Part shown: in pieces, positions 9,134 through 17,706 of the stretch
Position numbering within the stretch: position 1 is the stretch's first letter
Layout: each line of letters opens with the position of its first letter
DNA from: Cellvibrio sp. UBA7671
GTDB lineage: Bacteria > Pseudomonadota > Gammaproteobacteria > Pseudomonadales > Cellvibrionaceae
Direction: 5' to 3'
DNA: 64,000 nucleotides
NCBI GenBank assembly: GCA_002483145.1
Contig: DLHJ01000013.1
Coordinates: 220,634 to 284,633 of the forward strand
The notes under the pieces: model-generated
Database searches by the model: none
What the model was told of the DNA's origin: nothing
What the model saw: the letters and a program-made list of their open reading frames with translations, nothing else
Translations under genes and position numbers: made by a program

Positions 9134-10390
9134 TTATTTCAAATTCATACAGCTCGCATAATAACTAACACTTGCTGGCCAATCAGAGAAGATGCCAATT
9201 ACGCCGACATCCTTGGCCAACACATGTAACGCATCCATCATGTCGCCGTCGTTATTGATTGCTGGATTCACCGTTTGGTAATACCAGCCGCCGCCGTTTT
9301 TGAGTGGGCCCGAGCGCTCAAATGACCAAGTAATCATTTTCAGGCCCGCTTTTTTGGCGTTGCGCGCGTATTCGGATGGGATAATTTTATTGTTGTTGTC
9401 CAGTGCCAGCAGTACCCATATCGGTGGAGCGACAATGTTAAATCCCTCGTCGGCATACATTTGTAAATCGATTGCCGTTGGTACATCGGCAATGGTGTTG
9501 GCATCATCCAAATACACTGCTTGTTTGCCAAATTCCGGTTCGTTGTTTATCCAGTAGCGCACATCCTGAATGTCGAATGATTGCGACCACACATCGCGTG
9601 CTTTTACACCTGCGGCTTTATATTCATTTATTAATTGTTGTGCATACATCGCTTGGGTGTAGGTGCCTTCAAATGGCATGGCTACACTGGCTGATTTCAG
9701 TTCGGGGGTCATTTTCACACCGAGTCTTTTAAATAATTGGATGCTTTCGGCATGAGTAAGCAATGTGCCTTTGTTTGCGTATAAATCGGTACGCCAATTG
9801 GCGGTGCCTTTTAAATATTCATCGACGCTAAGGGCTTTTGGATTAAATGCATCCATTTTTCCTTGCAGAGTTTTAAATTCGGCTAAGGTGATATCGCTGG
9901 TGCAGCAATTGGCGCTTGCCGCTTTACCACTCACTGGATCAAAGGGTGAAAAATTCTGGCTGCATTTGCTGGCGAGTGGTGTGGCGAGGATATTGGTAGT
10001 GGTGTGCAGGTCGCATTGTGAATGACGGCACACAAGTTGTTTGTCTTTGGTGAAGGTGACATCGCACTCCAAAATGCCGGCGCCCATTTTGGCTGCAGCT
10101 TCGTAAGATTCCTTGGTGTGCTCAGGAAATTGCAAGGGTGCGCCGCGGTGGCCAATTGAGAAATTGGTTTTTTTTGCTGGGCTGTTAACGCAGCTCTGCA
10201 ATTTCTTTTTCAGCGCGCTTTCGTCCATATCATTCACTAAAAAATAGGGACGCGGGCCGAGCTGGATGCTGGAGTTTTTGTCGTCATCTTTATAGCGTTG
10301 GTCGTCCCTGTCGCCGTGGGCACAAGCGGTGAAGGGAATAATAAATGTCAGCATCAAGGCGCTGGTGAGCAGATGGATTTGGCGCAGCAT
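9134..10390 (-). CDS. Secreted glycerophosphodiester phosphodiesterase
   Basis: A 418-residue GDPD-family enzyme that should hydrolyse glycerophosphodiesters to glycerol-3-phosphate and an alcohol in the periplasm or outside. A signal peptide ([20 protein letters not shown]) is present; its cysteine does not sit in a strong lipobox. The catalytic region includes [19 protein letters not shown] with the HR motif, ECDVTFTKD with the metal-binding acid pair and CRHSQCDLH with the second histidine. The large insert from about residue 110 to 190 is rich in cysteines. Late parts contain MTPELKSA and [12 protein letters not shown]. The start is supported by a GGAGG upstream. It is monocistronic. Confidence 0.87.
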   Translation of the reverse strand: MLRQIHLLTSALMLTFIIPFTACAHGDRDDQRYKDDDKNSSIQLGPRPYFLVNDMDESALKKKLQSCVNSPAKKTNFSIGHRGAPLQFPEHTKESYEAAAKMGAGILECDVTFTKDKQLVCRHSQCDLHTTTNILATPLASKCSQNFSPFDPVSGKAASANCCTSDITLAEFKTLQGKMDAFNPKALSVDEYLKGTANWRTDLYANKGTLLTHAESIQLFKRLGVKMTPELKSASVAMPFEGTYTQAMYAQQLINEYKAAGVKARDVWSQSFDIQDVRYWINNEPEFGKQAVYLDDANTIADVPTAIDLQMYADEGFNIVAPPIWVLLALDNNNKIIPSEYARNAKKAGLKMITWSFERSGPLKNGGGWYYQTVNPAINNDGDMMDALHVLAKDVGVIGIFSDWPASVSYYASCMNLK

Positions 10391-10605
10391 GGAAACCTCC
10401 TTTAGTGGGTTGGGTTGTATAGATAGCGGTGTAACCCTAGCGCGCTAATATGAAGGTAATTTGCCGATTTGATGACAGCTTCGCGATGGCTGATGGTTTT
10501 GTGTGCTCTGTCGCATTAGGCTGAAATATCATGAAATACCAAAATCTGCAATTTAGGTTAGGCTAGGTACAGTTTTTATGATTGCCATTTCAAGGATCCT
10601 GACTT

Positions 10606-12606
10606 ATGTCCAACAGCATTCCATTGTTAGTGACCCAATTACTGGCCTGTACCAATGCGGGAGAGGCAAAACCGGTGGTCGATGCATTGGTGAAGCACTT
10701 GTGCGAGATCACCGGCCTGGATTTACATCCGGCACTTTTTCTTGATGAGCATGCAACTATCACTGAGCAAGGCAAGGCGGTATCGCCCACTACTGCAGCA
10801 CAGTGTGCGGAGGATGTGCAGCGGACGCGGATTTTTATGCAGGGGGTTTATGCTGCGCTCCAGCAAAAGCTGCAACAAAAAAATTCTCAACCAATCGAGG
10901 TGTTGTACGCGGGGACTGGTCCCTTTGGGTTGTTGTTGATACCGCTCTTGCCGTTATTGGATGCAGCACAGGTGCGCGTAACCTTGTTGGATATTCACGT
11001 AGAGTCGCTGACAAAATTGCAGCAGCTTATCGACTTTCTGGGTGTTGGTAATTTTATTGTACGAGCGGAATGTGCAGATGCTTGTGCATGGCAGAGCGAG
11101 AAAAAGTTTGATGTGATTATTTCTGAAACCATGCGGCAGGGATTAATACAGGAACCGCAAGTGGCCATTTTTAGTCATCTGCAACAGTTTTTGAAAGAGG
11201 ATGGTTGGCTGATACCGGAAACAATCCGGTTGGATTTGTGGTTGAGTACAGGTGTTGCTCCTGCGCTGGGTGAGCGTAAAAAACCTGATGTGCATTTAGG
11301 TCGGGTATTTCAGTTGGATAAGGCTACGGCGATACAACTAGGCAAGGGTGACAATGGTTGCACACATGGCAATCTATGGGTGCCGGATTATGCCGGGGCG
11401 TTAAAGGATTTAAAATTAACTACTTTTATTCAAGTGTTTGGCAATTATCAGCTTCATGAAAATCAATCGCAGCTCACGCTACCACTTTACGAGCGCAATG
11501 CGCGGGTTCAGCCGAATTCACTGCTGCGGTTTCGCTATGAATTTGGGACATATCCCCAATGCGTATTTGCGTATGAACAATTACCCGAACTTGCCGAATA
11601 CCCATTGCCTGATAGTTTGGAAAAAAATGTCCAGGGTATTTATCACCTTAAGCGGCTATGGCACAAAATCCAATTGCGCAAGCAGGCGGTCTCTTCTGCC
11701 AAAGCGCAGCAGCAATTGGCGGATATTCCTGACAGCGAATGGCTGCTGGATCGCATTTTGTTGGATCAATTGGGCGCAGGGCTTGAGCCCGGCATGCAGC
11801 AATTGTATTTCGCCGACACACTGGTGGATGTTGAATACTGGCTCGCCAGTGCGAATGCGGGTGAAATTACGGAAGATCAAATTCAGCGCACCAATCGCGC
11901 GATAGTCAATTTTATTGAAAATAAAAATGGTGAGTTGGATGCTCAAACCAGATTGCCATTGAATGAGCAGCAACTCTCCCATTGGGATGAACAGGGCTAC
12001 CTGATTATTCCCGGTGTGTTATCGGCTAGTGAATCTGCGGCAGCGCGCGCGGCCATTTGGGATTTTCTACACATGCGTGCAGATGATCCCGCCAGTTGGT
12101 ATCAATCTTCTACGCAAATGAAAAAAATCATGGTGCAGTTATTTACCCATCCTGCACTTGAGGTTGCGCGTAATTCGGATTATATCCGCCGTATTTTCCA
12201 GCAATTGTGGCAGCGCGATGATTTGGTAATGACAACTGACCGCGTAGGTTTTAATCCGCCGGAAACGACACAGTGGCAATTTCCCGGACCGGGCATTCAT
12301 TGGGATGTGGAATTGATAGCGCCAGTTCCATTTGGTACCCAGGCGTTAATTTATTTAACGGATGTGGCTGAGGACCAGGGCGCTTTTTGTTGTGTGCCGG
12401 GCTTCCATAAACAAATCGATAATTGGTTGGCGGTACAGCCGCAGGGCATTGATCTGCAGCAGCAGGATTGGTCGCAATGGCCGGTAAAACCTATCGCTGC
12501 GAATGCAGGCGATTTGATTATCTGGCACCAGGCGTTACCGCACGGTAGTAGCCCTAACCGCGCAAATTTTCCGCGTATGGTGCAGTATCTCAATATGTAT
12601 CGTTAG
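10606..12606 (+). CDS. Fusion: SAM-methyltransferase-like domain plus phytanoyl-CoA dioxygenase (PhyH) domain
   Basis: A 666-residue cytosolic protein with two enzyme-like parts. Residues about 60-215 form a class I methyltransferase fold: AGTGPFGLLLIPLL at 102-115, VTLLDIH at 125-131 and IISETM at 171-176. Residues about 455-666 are a PhyH-type Fe(II)/2-oxoglutarate oxygenase, with IHWDVE giving His565 and Asp567, distal His646 (ALPHGSS) and Arg657 in NFPR for 2-oxoglutarate. The middle region (215-450) is unassigned. No neighbouring gene explains the substrate; the gene is monocistronic. A role in methylating and hydroxylating a small molecule or peptide is an inference. The two domains are in one uninterrupted frame. 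Confidence 0.78.
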   Translation: MSNSIPLLVTQLLACTNAGEAKPVVDALVKHLCEITGLDLHPALFLDEHATITEQGKAVSPTTAAQCAEDVQRTRIFMQGVYAALQQKLQQKNSQPIEVLYAGTGPFGLLLIPLLPLLDAAQVRVTLLDIHVESLTKLQQLIDFLGVGNFIVRAECADACAWQSEKKFDVIISETMRQGLIQEPQVAIFSHLQQFLKEDGWLIPETIRLDLWLSTGVAPALGERKKPDVHLGRVFQLDKATAIQLGKGDNGCTHGNLWVPDYAGALKDLKLTTFIQVFGNYQLHENQSQLTLPLYERNARVQPNSLLRFRYEFGTYPQCVFAYEQLPELAEYPLPDSLEKNVQGIYHLKRLWHKIQLRKQAVSSAKAQQQLADIPDSEWLLDRILLDQLGAGLEPGMQQLYFADTLVDVEYWLASANAGEITEDQIQRTNRAIVNFIENKNGELDAQTRLPLNEQQLSHWDEQGYLIIPGVLSASESAAARAAIWDFLHMRADDPASWYQSSTQMKKIMVQLFTHPALEVARNSDYIRRIFQQLWQRDDLVMTTDRVGFNPPETTQWQFPGPGIHWDVELIAPVPFGTQALIYLTDVAEDQGAFCCVPGFHKQIDNWLAVQPQGIDLQQQDWSQWPVKPIAANAGDLIIWHQALPHGSSPNRANFPRMVQYLNMYR

Positions 12607-12639
12607 TGAGTGGAGGGCGGTGGGCGCCGGGTTATGTAG

Positions 12640-12654
12640 ATAGATTCAATCTAT
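12640..12654. promoter_or_regulatory. 15-bp palindrome upstream of the ABC-SCO operon
   Basis: ATAGATT-C-AATCTAT is an exact inverted repeat, 122 bases before the substrate-binding protein gene. It could be an operator for that operon; no regulator gene lies next to it. Confidence 0.35.
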
Positions 12655-12776
12655 GACCTTTGTCTGGACGCGCTGGCGCCTATAGAAGATACTTTCCGCC
12701 TGCATCCCAATCAGTATTGGGCAGCGCAATGGATTCGATTCACGCGGACGCTAATTAACAAAATCCAGGCTGTAAC

Positions 12777-13808
12777 ATGAACCCGATCGATCCTTTATCT
12801 ACTTATTCTCTCCAGCGTAGGCAGTTACTACTTGGCATGGCTGCTGCGAGCTTACCCTTGGGTGTTGCCTCCTGTTCCCGTACTGAGGAGAGCAATTTAC
12901 TGGTGGTTGGCGGTTTGCCTGTTACTTGCAACCTGACCCTGCCAGTTGCTTGCGTTGCCAAAGCGGCGGCGGGGGCATCGGGTGTGGGGTTCCAATACAG
13001 TAAATACAGTGGTTGGCCAGAGATCAAGGAATCGTTGATGACCGGGCGTATTCAGGCTGCCTATATGCTGGCGCCGCTGGTGATGGATCTCACTACCAAA
13101 AAAATTCCGCTTAAAATTGTCTCGCTCGGGCATAGATCCGGCGCGGTGATTATGGTCCGCACGGACTCTGACTATAAAAGTTTCAGCCAACTGAAAGGCA
13201 AGCGCATCGCAATCCCCAGCCGTTTCGCGGTGGATTTTTTGTTCCTGCGCAAAATGCTCGCACAAGAGGGCATGACCCACACCGATATTGAAATTGTTGA
13301 AATGCCTCCGCCCGATATGCCCGCCGCACTCTACGCCAATGCAGTGGATGCCTATTGCACGGGTGAACCCTTCGGTGCCGCAGCGCAAAAAGCCGGTTAT
13401 GCACGCCCGTTACGCATGACGCGTGATGAGTGGCGCAATTATATTTGCTGCGTACTGACCGTGCGCGAAGAACTGATTCAGACGCAACCGGAAGTTGTGC
13501 AAGATCTGGTTAACCATGTGATGGCCGCAGGTGCCTGGTTGGATCAGGGTATGGTGAATCGTGAGAAAGCAGTTCAAATTGCTGCTGGTCGCCAATTCTT
13601 CAATCAAGATCCCAACATTATTCGTTTTGTGATGGAAAACCCTGAAGACCGGGTGACCTATGGCGATATGCGCATGATCAAAGAGGAGTTCAATGAGTTG
13701 ATGGAGCTGTCTATCGCGGCGGGTACACTGACTAAACCGGTTGCGTTTGAAAACTATGTGGACGAAACCTTCGTCAACAACGCCAAACCTGTTGCTATTA
13801 CTGTTTAG
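12777..13808 (+). CDS. NitT/TauT-type ABC transporter substrate-binding lipoprotein (NrtA/CmpA-like)
   Basis: A 343-residue periplasmic binding protein. The N-terminus carries a twin-arginine-like motif (LQRRQLLLGM) followed by a hydrophobic stretch and a plausible lipobox ending at Cys (GVASC), so a Tat-exported lipoprotein is likely. The body resembles NrtA/CmpA/SsuA: GGLPVTCNLTLPVACVAK, IVSLGHRSGAVIMVR, FSQLKGKRIAIPSRFAVD and DAYCTGEPFG. The ligand cannot be read from sequence. It starts the operon with SCO1, cupredoxin, permease and ATPase genes; its stop at 13808 is only 11 bases before the SCO1 start. The Tat signal and copper-protein neighbours hint at a metal-linked substrate or a function in copper-enzyme assembly. 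Confidence 0.83.
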   Translation: MNPIDPLSTYSLQRRQLLLGMAAASLPLGVASCSRTEESNLLVVGGLPVTCNLTLPVACVAKAAAGASGVGFQYSKYSGWPEIKESLMTGRIQAAYMLAPLVMDLTTKKIPLKIVSLGHRSGAVIMVRTDSDYKSFSQLKGKRIAIPSRFAVDFLFLRKMLAQEGMTHTDIEIVEMPPPDMPAALYANAVDAYCTGEPFGAAAQKAGYARPLRMTRDEWRNYICCVLTVREELIQTQPEVVQDLVNHVMAAGAWLDQGMVNREKAVQIAAGRQFFNQDPNIIRFVMENPEDRVTYGDMRMIKEEFNELMELSIAAGTLTKPVAFENYVDETFVNNAKPVAITV

Positions 13809-13819
13809 TGTCGGGATTG

Positions 13820-14440
13820 ATGATGATTCGATTGATTCTGGTGTTTGCGTTTTGCATAAGCCTTATCAGCAATGTTGCGGCAGAAAATGTTGCAACAGAA
13901 AATAAGGAATTAAAATCCGGTGTGTTTGACCCTCCGCGTATGGCTCCGGATTTTTCCCTCGCCAGCTCCCTCGATACGCAATTCACATTGAGCGAGCAGC
14001 GCGGCAAAATTGTGGTGTTGGGTTTTGGTTTTAGCCATTGCCCTAATGTCTGCCCCATGACACTCGCGAACCTTGCGCAAACCTATAAAAATCTCGGCGC
14101 CATGGTCGATCAGGTACAAGTGGTTTATATGACCGTTGATCCCGAGCGCGACACTCCGGCGCGCCTGCGCGAATATCTGGCGAATTTTAATCCGCGTTTT
14201 ATTGGTGTGACAGGCTCTGCGGATGAGTTGGCGTCCTTGCGTCAGTCCTACGGCATAATCGCAAAAAAAGAAGTGCACAAAAATGGCGGCACCTATGAGG
14301 TGCATCATTCCTCTTATATTTATTTAATTGATCGCGATGGTTTGTTGCGCGCGCTGGTGCCGTTTGGAAAAAGTGCCGCCGACATAACCCACGACATCAA
14401 CATATTGCTGCAAGAAAAAACGCAACAGGCTGCCCTATGA
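13820..14440 (+). CDS. SCO1/SenC-family copper chaperone / thiol-redox protein
   Basis: A 206-residue periplasmic, membrane-anchored thioredoxin-fold protein. The N-terminal signal anchor (IRLILVFAFCISLISNVAA) is followed by the copper/redox motif FSHCPNVCPM (Cys74, Cys78), the DPERDTP block and the copper-ligand histidine in VHHSSYIYLID (about His163). SCO proteins deliver copper to the CuA site of cytochrome c oxidase or reduce its cysteines. I start at the ATG at 13820 (or 13823) with GGGA upstream; a GTG at 13808 overlapping the previous stop is possible. No cytochrome c oxidase gene lies nearby, so its partner is probably another copper protein. Its stop overlaps the cupredoxin start by four bases. 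Confidence 0.87.
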   Translation: MMIRLILVFAFCISLISNVAAENVATENKELKSGVFDPPRMAPDFSLASSLDTQFTLSEQRGKIVVLGFGFSHCPNVCPMTLANLAQTYKNLGAMVDQVQVVYMTVDPERDTPARLREYLANFNPRFIGVTGSADELASLRQSYGIIAKKEVHKNGGTYEVHHSSYIYLIDRDGLLRALVPFGKSAADITHDINILLQEKTQQAAL

Positions 14441-14856
14441 GAGTAGGTGTTGCCCGTTCGTTATTGATTGTATTTGGCGTTGCTATTATCGCGGCTTTGT
14501 TGCTCGCGTTTTTTCCCCTGCGAATTGATTCCCGTGAAGAAGTCTTCGAAATTCCCAAGGGTACCTGGGAGCAGCGTATGTCAGGTAATTCCGTGAGCAT
14601 TTTGCCTGACCAAATTTATTTGGCGCTGGGAGTGCGCGATCTGTTGGTGTTGCGCAATCTGGATGATGTGCCGCAAATGTTTGGGCCGACGCTGATTATG
14701 CCGGGGCAAAGTTTTAAGTTGCCATTTGAATTGGCCTCTGAATATGATTTTGCGTGCACTGCCCACGCGAGTGGGCAAATGCGCGTGGTGGTTGATCCGG
14801 AGCCGACACCCGGTTGGTATCGTTTGCAATGGCGGGTTAAAAATTTGTTCCGTTAG
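14437..14856 (+). CDS. Membrane-anchored cupredoxin-like protein
   Basis: A 139-residue protein with one N-terminal membrane helix (about residues 8-27) and a periplasmic cupredoxin-like beta domain. The C-terminal copper loop is visible as Cys107-x2-His110-x4-Met115 (FACTAHASGQM). The upstream ligand, normally the His of an N-x-D-x2-PH-x-F motif, appears to be replaced by Gln80 (NLDDVPQMFG), so copper may be bound in an altered way or only in complex. Translation is coupled to the SCO1 gene through an ATGA overlap, which argues for a shared copper-handling task with it and with the ABC importer genes around it. Confidence 0.72.
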   Translation: MRVGVARSLLIVFGVAIIAALLLAFFPLRIDSREEVFEIPKGTWEQRMSGNSVSILPDQIYLALGVRDLLVLRNLDDVPQMFGPTLIMPGQSFKLPFELASEYDFACTAHASGQMRVVVDPEPTPGWYRLQWRVKNLFR

Positions 14857-14892
14857 TTGTTGTAAAAATTGAAATAATAAAAGGTAGTTTCT

Positions 14893-15651
14893 GTGATAAA
14901 ACTCAAAAAAATATTACCACCGCTTGCGTTGATCACCACGCTAATTGCGGTCTGGTGGATTGTGGTTGTCAAAACTGGCAGTGTGATTTTTCCTACGCCC
15001 TTGCAGGTGGTAACTGGTGCGCTGGAATTAATTGAAGACGGCACTTTATGGGAGCACATCAGCTCGTCATTAATGCGTGTTGGTGCTGGCTTTTTACTGG
15101 CGGTATTAACGGCAATTCCTTTAGGGTTGTGGATGGGACGTGTCGATGGTGCTTATGCAACTTTAAACCCGGTGTTTCAAATTATGCGCCCCATTTCGCC
15201 AATCGCATGGATTCCGCTGGCGATTCTCTGGTTTGGTGTGGGCAACGCATCGCCGATATTTTTGATTTTTATCGCCGCCGTATTTCCGCTCATCGTGCAG
15301 ACAGCTGCCGGTGTACATACCATCGAACCGCGCTATTTAAATGCGGCAGAAAATTTTGGTGTATCGCGCTATAAGCTTTATCGCCAAGTCGTTATTCCAG
15401 CGGTATTGCCAGATTTAATTGTGGGCATGCGCATCTCGCTCGGTGTGGCATGGTTAGTGGTGGTTGCAGCGGAAATGATTGCACTGCGCTCCGGCCTCGG
15501 CTACATGATTATGGATTCGCGTAATGCGGGTAATCGCTACGATTTGGTGATTGCGGGCATGATTATTATTGGCGTCATCGGACTTTTGTTGGACGGCTTG
15601 ATGCGACTAATGGAAGGGCATAAATCAGTAAGGTGGCGCTATGACCGATAA
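14893..15651 (+). CDS. NitT/TauT-type ABC transporter permease
   Basis: A 252-residue inner-membrane permease with six predicted helices of the BPD_transp_1 family (SsuC/TauC/CmpB-like). The cytoplasmic EAA loop that contacts the ATPase is present as AENFGVSRYKLYRQVVIPAV. The start is a GTG at 14893. Its 3' end overlaps the ATPase gene by 11 bases, indicating translational coupling. With the binding protein at 12777 and ATPase at 15641 it completes an importer; the two copper-protein genes are inserted between the binding protein and this permease. Confidence 0.9.
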   Translation: MIKLKKILPPLALITTLIAVWWIVVVKTGSVIFPTPLQVVTGALELIEDGTLWEHISSSLMRVGAGFLLAVLTAIPLGLWMGRVDGAYATLNPVFQIMRPISPIAWIPLAILWFGVGNASPIFLIFIAAVFPLIVQTAAGVHTIEPRYLNAAENFGVSRYKLYRQVVIPAVLPDLIVGMRISLGVAWLVVVAAEMIALRSGLGYMIMDSRNAGNRYDLVIAGMIIIGVIGLLLDGLMRLMEGHKSVRWRYDR

Positions 15652-16384
15652 GATTGTTATTAAAAATATCAAAAAAAGTTTTTCATCCGGCAGTGAATCA
15701 AAAGCCGTAATTGATGGTATTAACCTCACGATTGGCGATGGTGAATTTGTGGCAATTGTCGGCCCATCCGGGTGCGGCAAATCCACGCTGATGAAAATGA
15801 TTGCCGGTTTTTTGCAGCCGGATGAGGGCAGTATTGCGGTTGATGGTGTAGAGCGAAAAGGCCCGAATGCGAATGGTATTTTAATTTCCCAGCACGGCTC
15901 AGTGTTCCCTTGGTTAACTGTGCAACAAAATTTAATGTTTGGTTTAAATGATGAACACATCGATAAGGCGGCGGTTGCCGATCACTATGCTGATTTGGTG
16001 GGTTTGAAAGGATTTGAGCAACATTACCCGCGTGAATTATCGGGCGGTATGTTGAAGCGCGCAGAAATCGCGCGGGCGCTCGCGGTCAAACCGGAAATTC
16101 TTTATATGGATGAGCCTTTCTCGGCGCTTGATGCGTTGATGAGTTTGCGCATCCGCACCGAGTTGTTGCGTATTTTGGAGGAGGAGCGCCACACAGTTAT
16201 TTTGATTACCCACGACGTGGAAGAGGCAGTGCATCTAGCGAACCGGGTGGTGGTGCTATCCAATCGCCCGGCCACTATCCAGACTATTTTTGATGTGCCC
16301 TTTGCACACCCGCGCAAATTATCGGACCCCGCTTTGCAGCAATTGCGTGATGATATTTTGCGCGAACTCGGGATTGACTGTTAA
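15641..16384 (+). CDS. NitT/TauT-type ABC transporter ATP-binding protein
   Basis: A 247-residue nucleotide-binding subunit. All motifs are intact: Walker A GPSGCGKSTL, Q-loop region SQHGSVFPWLTV, signature LSGGMLKRAEIARAL, Walker B ILYMDEPFSALD and the switch histidine in ITHDVEEAV. The FPWLTV wording is typical of nitrate/sulfonate/taurine-class transporters. The ATG at 15641 lies inside the end of the permease gene. The operon ends with a clear terminator four bases after the stop codon. Confidence 0.92.
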   Translation: MTDKIVIKNIKKSFSSGSESKAVIDGINLTIGDGEFVAIVGPSGCGKSTLMKMIAGFLQPDEGSIAVDGVERKGPNANGILISQHGSVFPWLTVQQNLMFGLNDEHIDKAAVADHYADLVGLKGFEQHYPRELSGGMLKRAEIARALAVKPEILYMDEPFSALDALMSLRIRTELLRILEEERHTVILITHDVEEAVHLANRVVVLSNRPATIQTIFDVPFAHPRKLSDPALQQLRDDILRELGIDC

Positions 16385-16387
16385 TAA

Positions 16388-16417
16388 AAAGCCGGCATTT
16401 GCCGGCTTTGTTTTTTT
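16388..16417 (+). terminator. Rho-independent terminator of the ABC-SCO operon
   Basis: AAAGCCGGC / GCCGGCTTT with a four-base loop is followed by G and seven T residues. It starts just after the ATPase stop. Confidence 0.9.
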
Positions 16418-16440
16418 GGGTGCTCTATTTCAATGTTGCA

Positions 16441-17322
16441 TCACTCGGTGAAAGAGTAGGGATCAAACCAGAGTGATGCATCATCCACTGGCGTTTTTTT
16501 CGGCAGCCCCGGATTATCGAGTTTAATGAGTGTGCGGTTTTTCAAATTGGCTTTGGCCATCACATCTTTCACGGTGGGGTCATTGAGAAAGTATGCATTA
16601 AAACTGCCGTCTTCCATGGCGATGCGTAACCCCCGCTCAATATCTGCCGCCAGTTTGGCGTTGGATTTATTCACAAAAAAATAAAAAGGATTGGTGTAAG
16701 CGATGAGCAAGTTTTGCTCAACATCCAGCGCCAGTTTCGGGTAGCGCTGCATTTCCGACCAGGGTTCATGTGCGCCGCGCGGGAAGGCATCAAAGCGGTC
16801 GCCATCGAGCATGTAAAACAGCCCTTCATACTTCAATACTTTGACAACATTGAGGTTATTGGCTGTTAACACATTGGTGTCTGCCCAAAAGCGGCCTTGA
16901 CCAAGTGATACTCGTTTCAAATCCTCCACAGTTTGAATGGCATCAAATTTATGTTGGGTACCTTTTTTAATCATCAGCACGCGGTAGCCTAACAGGCCGC
17001 GATAGATACAAATGCGGATAGGTTGCAGACGCTCTTCCAGGTCATTGGTGGTGGCATACCAGACAACATCTAACTGGTTGTCCATCAGCATGCTTACCAT
17101 GCGTTCTTCGCTGTTGCTCGCTATGGTTTGTTCTATTTCATATTTTTCCGGCAGTTTACTAAGCGCTAGCGTCAAAAGCCCTCTCGCATAGGTTTCTATG
17201 CTGTTGCTGCCTTCAACTACGCGCAATGGTTTTGCAGCGATTTCCAGTGACATGCAGAATAAGAAAATGATCAGCCAGAAAGCTGAACGCGGAGTGCGAG
17301 CTGTTGTGTAAATTCGGAACAT
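16441..17322 (-). CDS. Orphan periplasmic solute-binding protein, family 3-like
   Basis: A 293-residue exported protein with a signal sequence (FWLIIFLFCMSLEIAAKP). The rest fits a type 3 solute-binding fold (SBP_bac_3): LRVVEGSNSIETYARGLLTL, LDVVWYATTNDLEERLQPIR with IRICIYRGLLGYRVLMIKKG, VEDLKRVSLGQGRFWADTNV and a late FYFFVNKSN. Such stand-alone proteins are common in Cellvibrionaceae and Alteromonadales and may act as sensors or accessory binding proteins. No transporter or signalling gene is adjacent on this strand. The ligand is unknown. Confidence 0.7.
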   Translation of the reverse strand: MFRIYTTARTPRSAFWLIIFLFCMSLEIAAKPLRVVEGSNSIETYARGLLTLALSKLPEKYEIEQTIASNSEERMVSMLMDNQLDVVWYATTNDLEERLQPIRICIYRGLLGYRVLMIKKGTQHKFDAIQTVEDLKRVSLGQGRFWADTNVLTANNLNVVKVLKYEGLFYMLDGDRFDAFPRGAHEPWSEMQRYPKLALDVEQNLLIAYTNPFYFFVNKSNAKLAADIERGLRIAMEDGSFNAYFLNDPTVKDVMAKANLKNRTLIKLDNPGLPKKTPVDDASLWFDPYSFTE

Positions 17323-17406
17323 TGGTAATCACTCGACGAGTATACAATTTCTTTACTCTAGTTGAATTTAGCGCAATTGCATGGTGTTTTTAATATCAAA
17401 GGACGA

Positions 17407-17456
17407 TAAAAAACCACTGCACCCGTTGAGGTTCCATAAGGAAAAGGTGCAGTGGT
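17407..17456 (-). terminator. Minus-strand rho-independent terminator beyond yebG
   Basis: An 11-bp perfect stem (17413-17423 with 17446-17456) with a 22-base loop is followed, on the minus strand, by six T residues (17412 down to 17407). It ends transcription coming from yebG or from an RNA encoded between 17456 and 17706. Confidence 0.7.
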
Positions 17457-17706
17457 GAAAGCAGCTTATCGCCTGCATCAGCCGTGGCTGACAGCTGGGC
17501 AGGGATAAGTGATTGGAAGCAGATGTGCAGCCCAATCATCAAACAACTGCTGGGGAGTAGTTATCCAATCATTAGGGAGGCACACCTAAACACGTACAAA
17601 CCACTGAAGTGGTGATTCAGTTATTTGTCTGCCAAGGGCTGTGTGGGCAACCATTGGCTGCACCGGTGAGTGTGGGCGCACCGGCACCTACAGCAACTGC
17701 CGCTAC
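17457..17706 (-). other. Non-coding, hairpin-rich stretch between yebG and its terminator
   Basis: No convincing gene is seen in 17323-17706. On the minus strand the stretch between the yebG stop and the terminator can form several hairpins: the palindrome TCAGCC-GT-GGCTGA, GATTGG pairing with CCAATC across 15 bases, ACCACT-GA-AGTGGT, and CCGGTG with CACCGG. It may be a long yebG 3' UTR or a small RNA. Nothing matches a known RNA family that I recognise. Confidence 0.35.

Noticed and set aside
17457..17706. RsmZ/CsrB-like small RNA on the plus strand (several GGA motifs)
   Set aside because: GGA motifs are seen, but no plus-strand promoter or terminator; the only T-run terminator works on the minus strand.
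17620..17706. Peptide reading (VAAVAVGAGAPTLTGAANG) directly after the yebG stop
   Set aside because: Short, without a start codon of its own; a decayed extension of yebG cannot be shown from one sequence.
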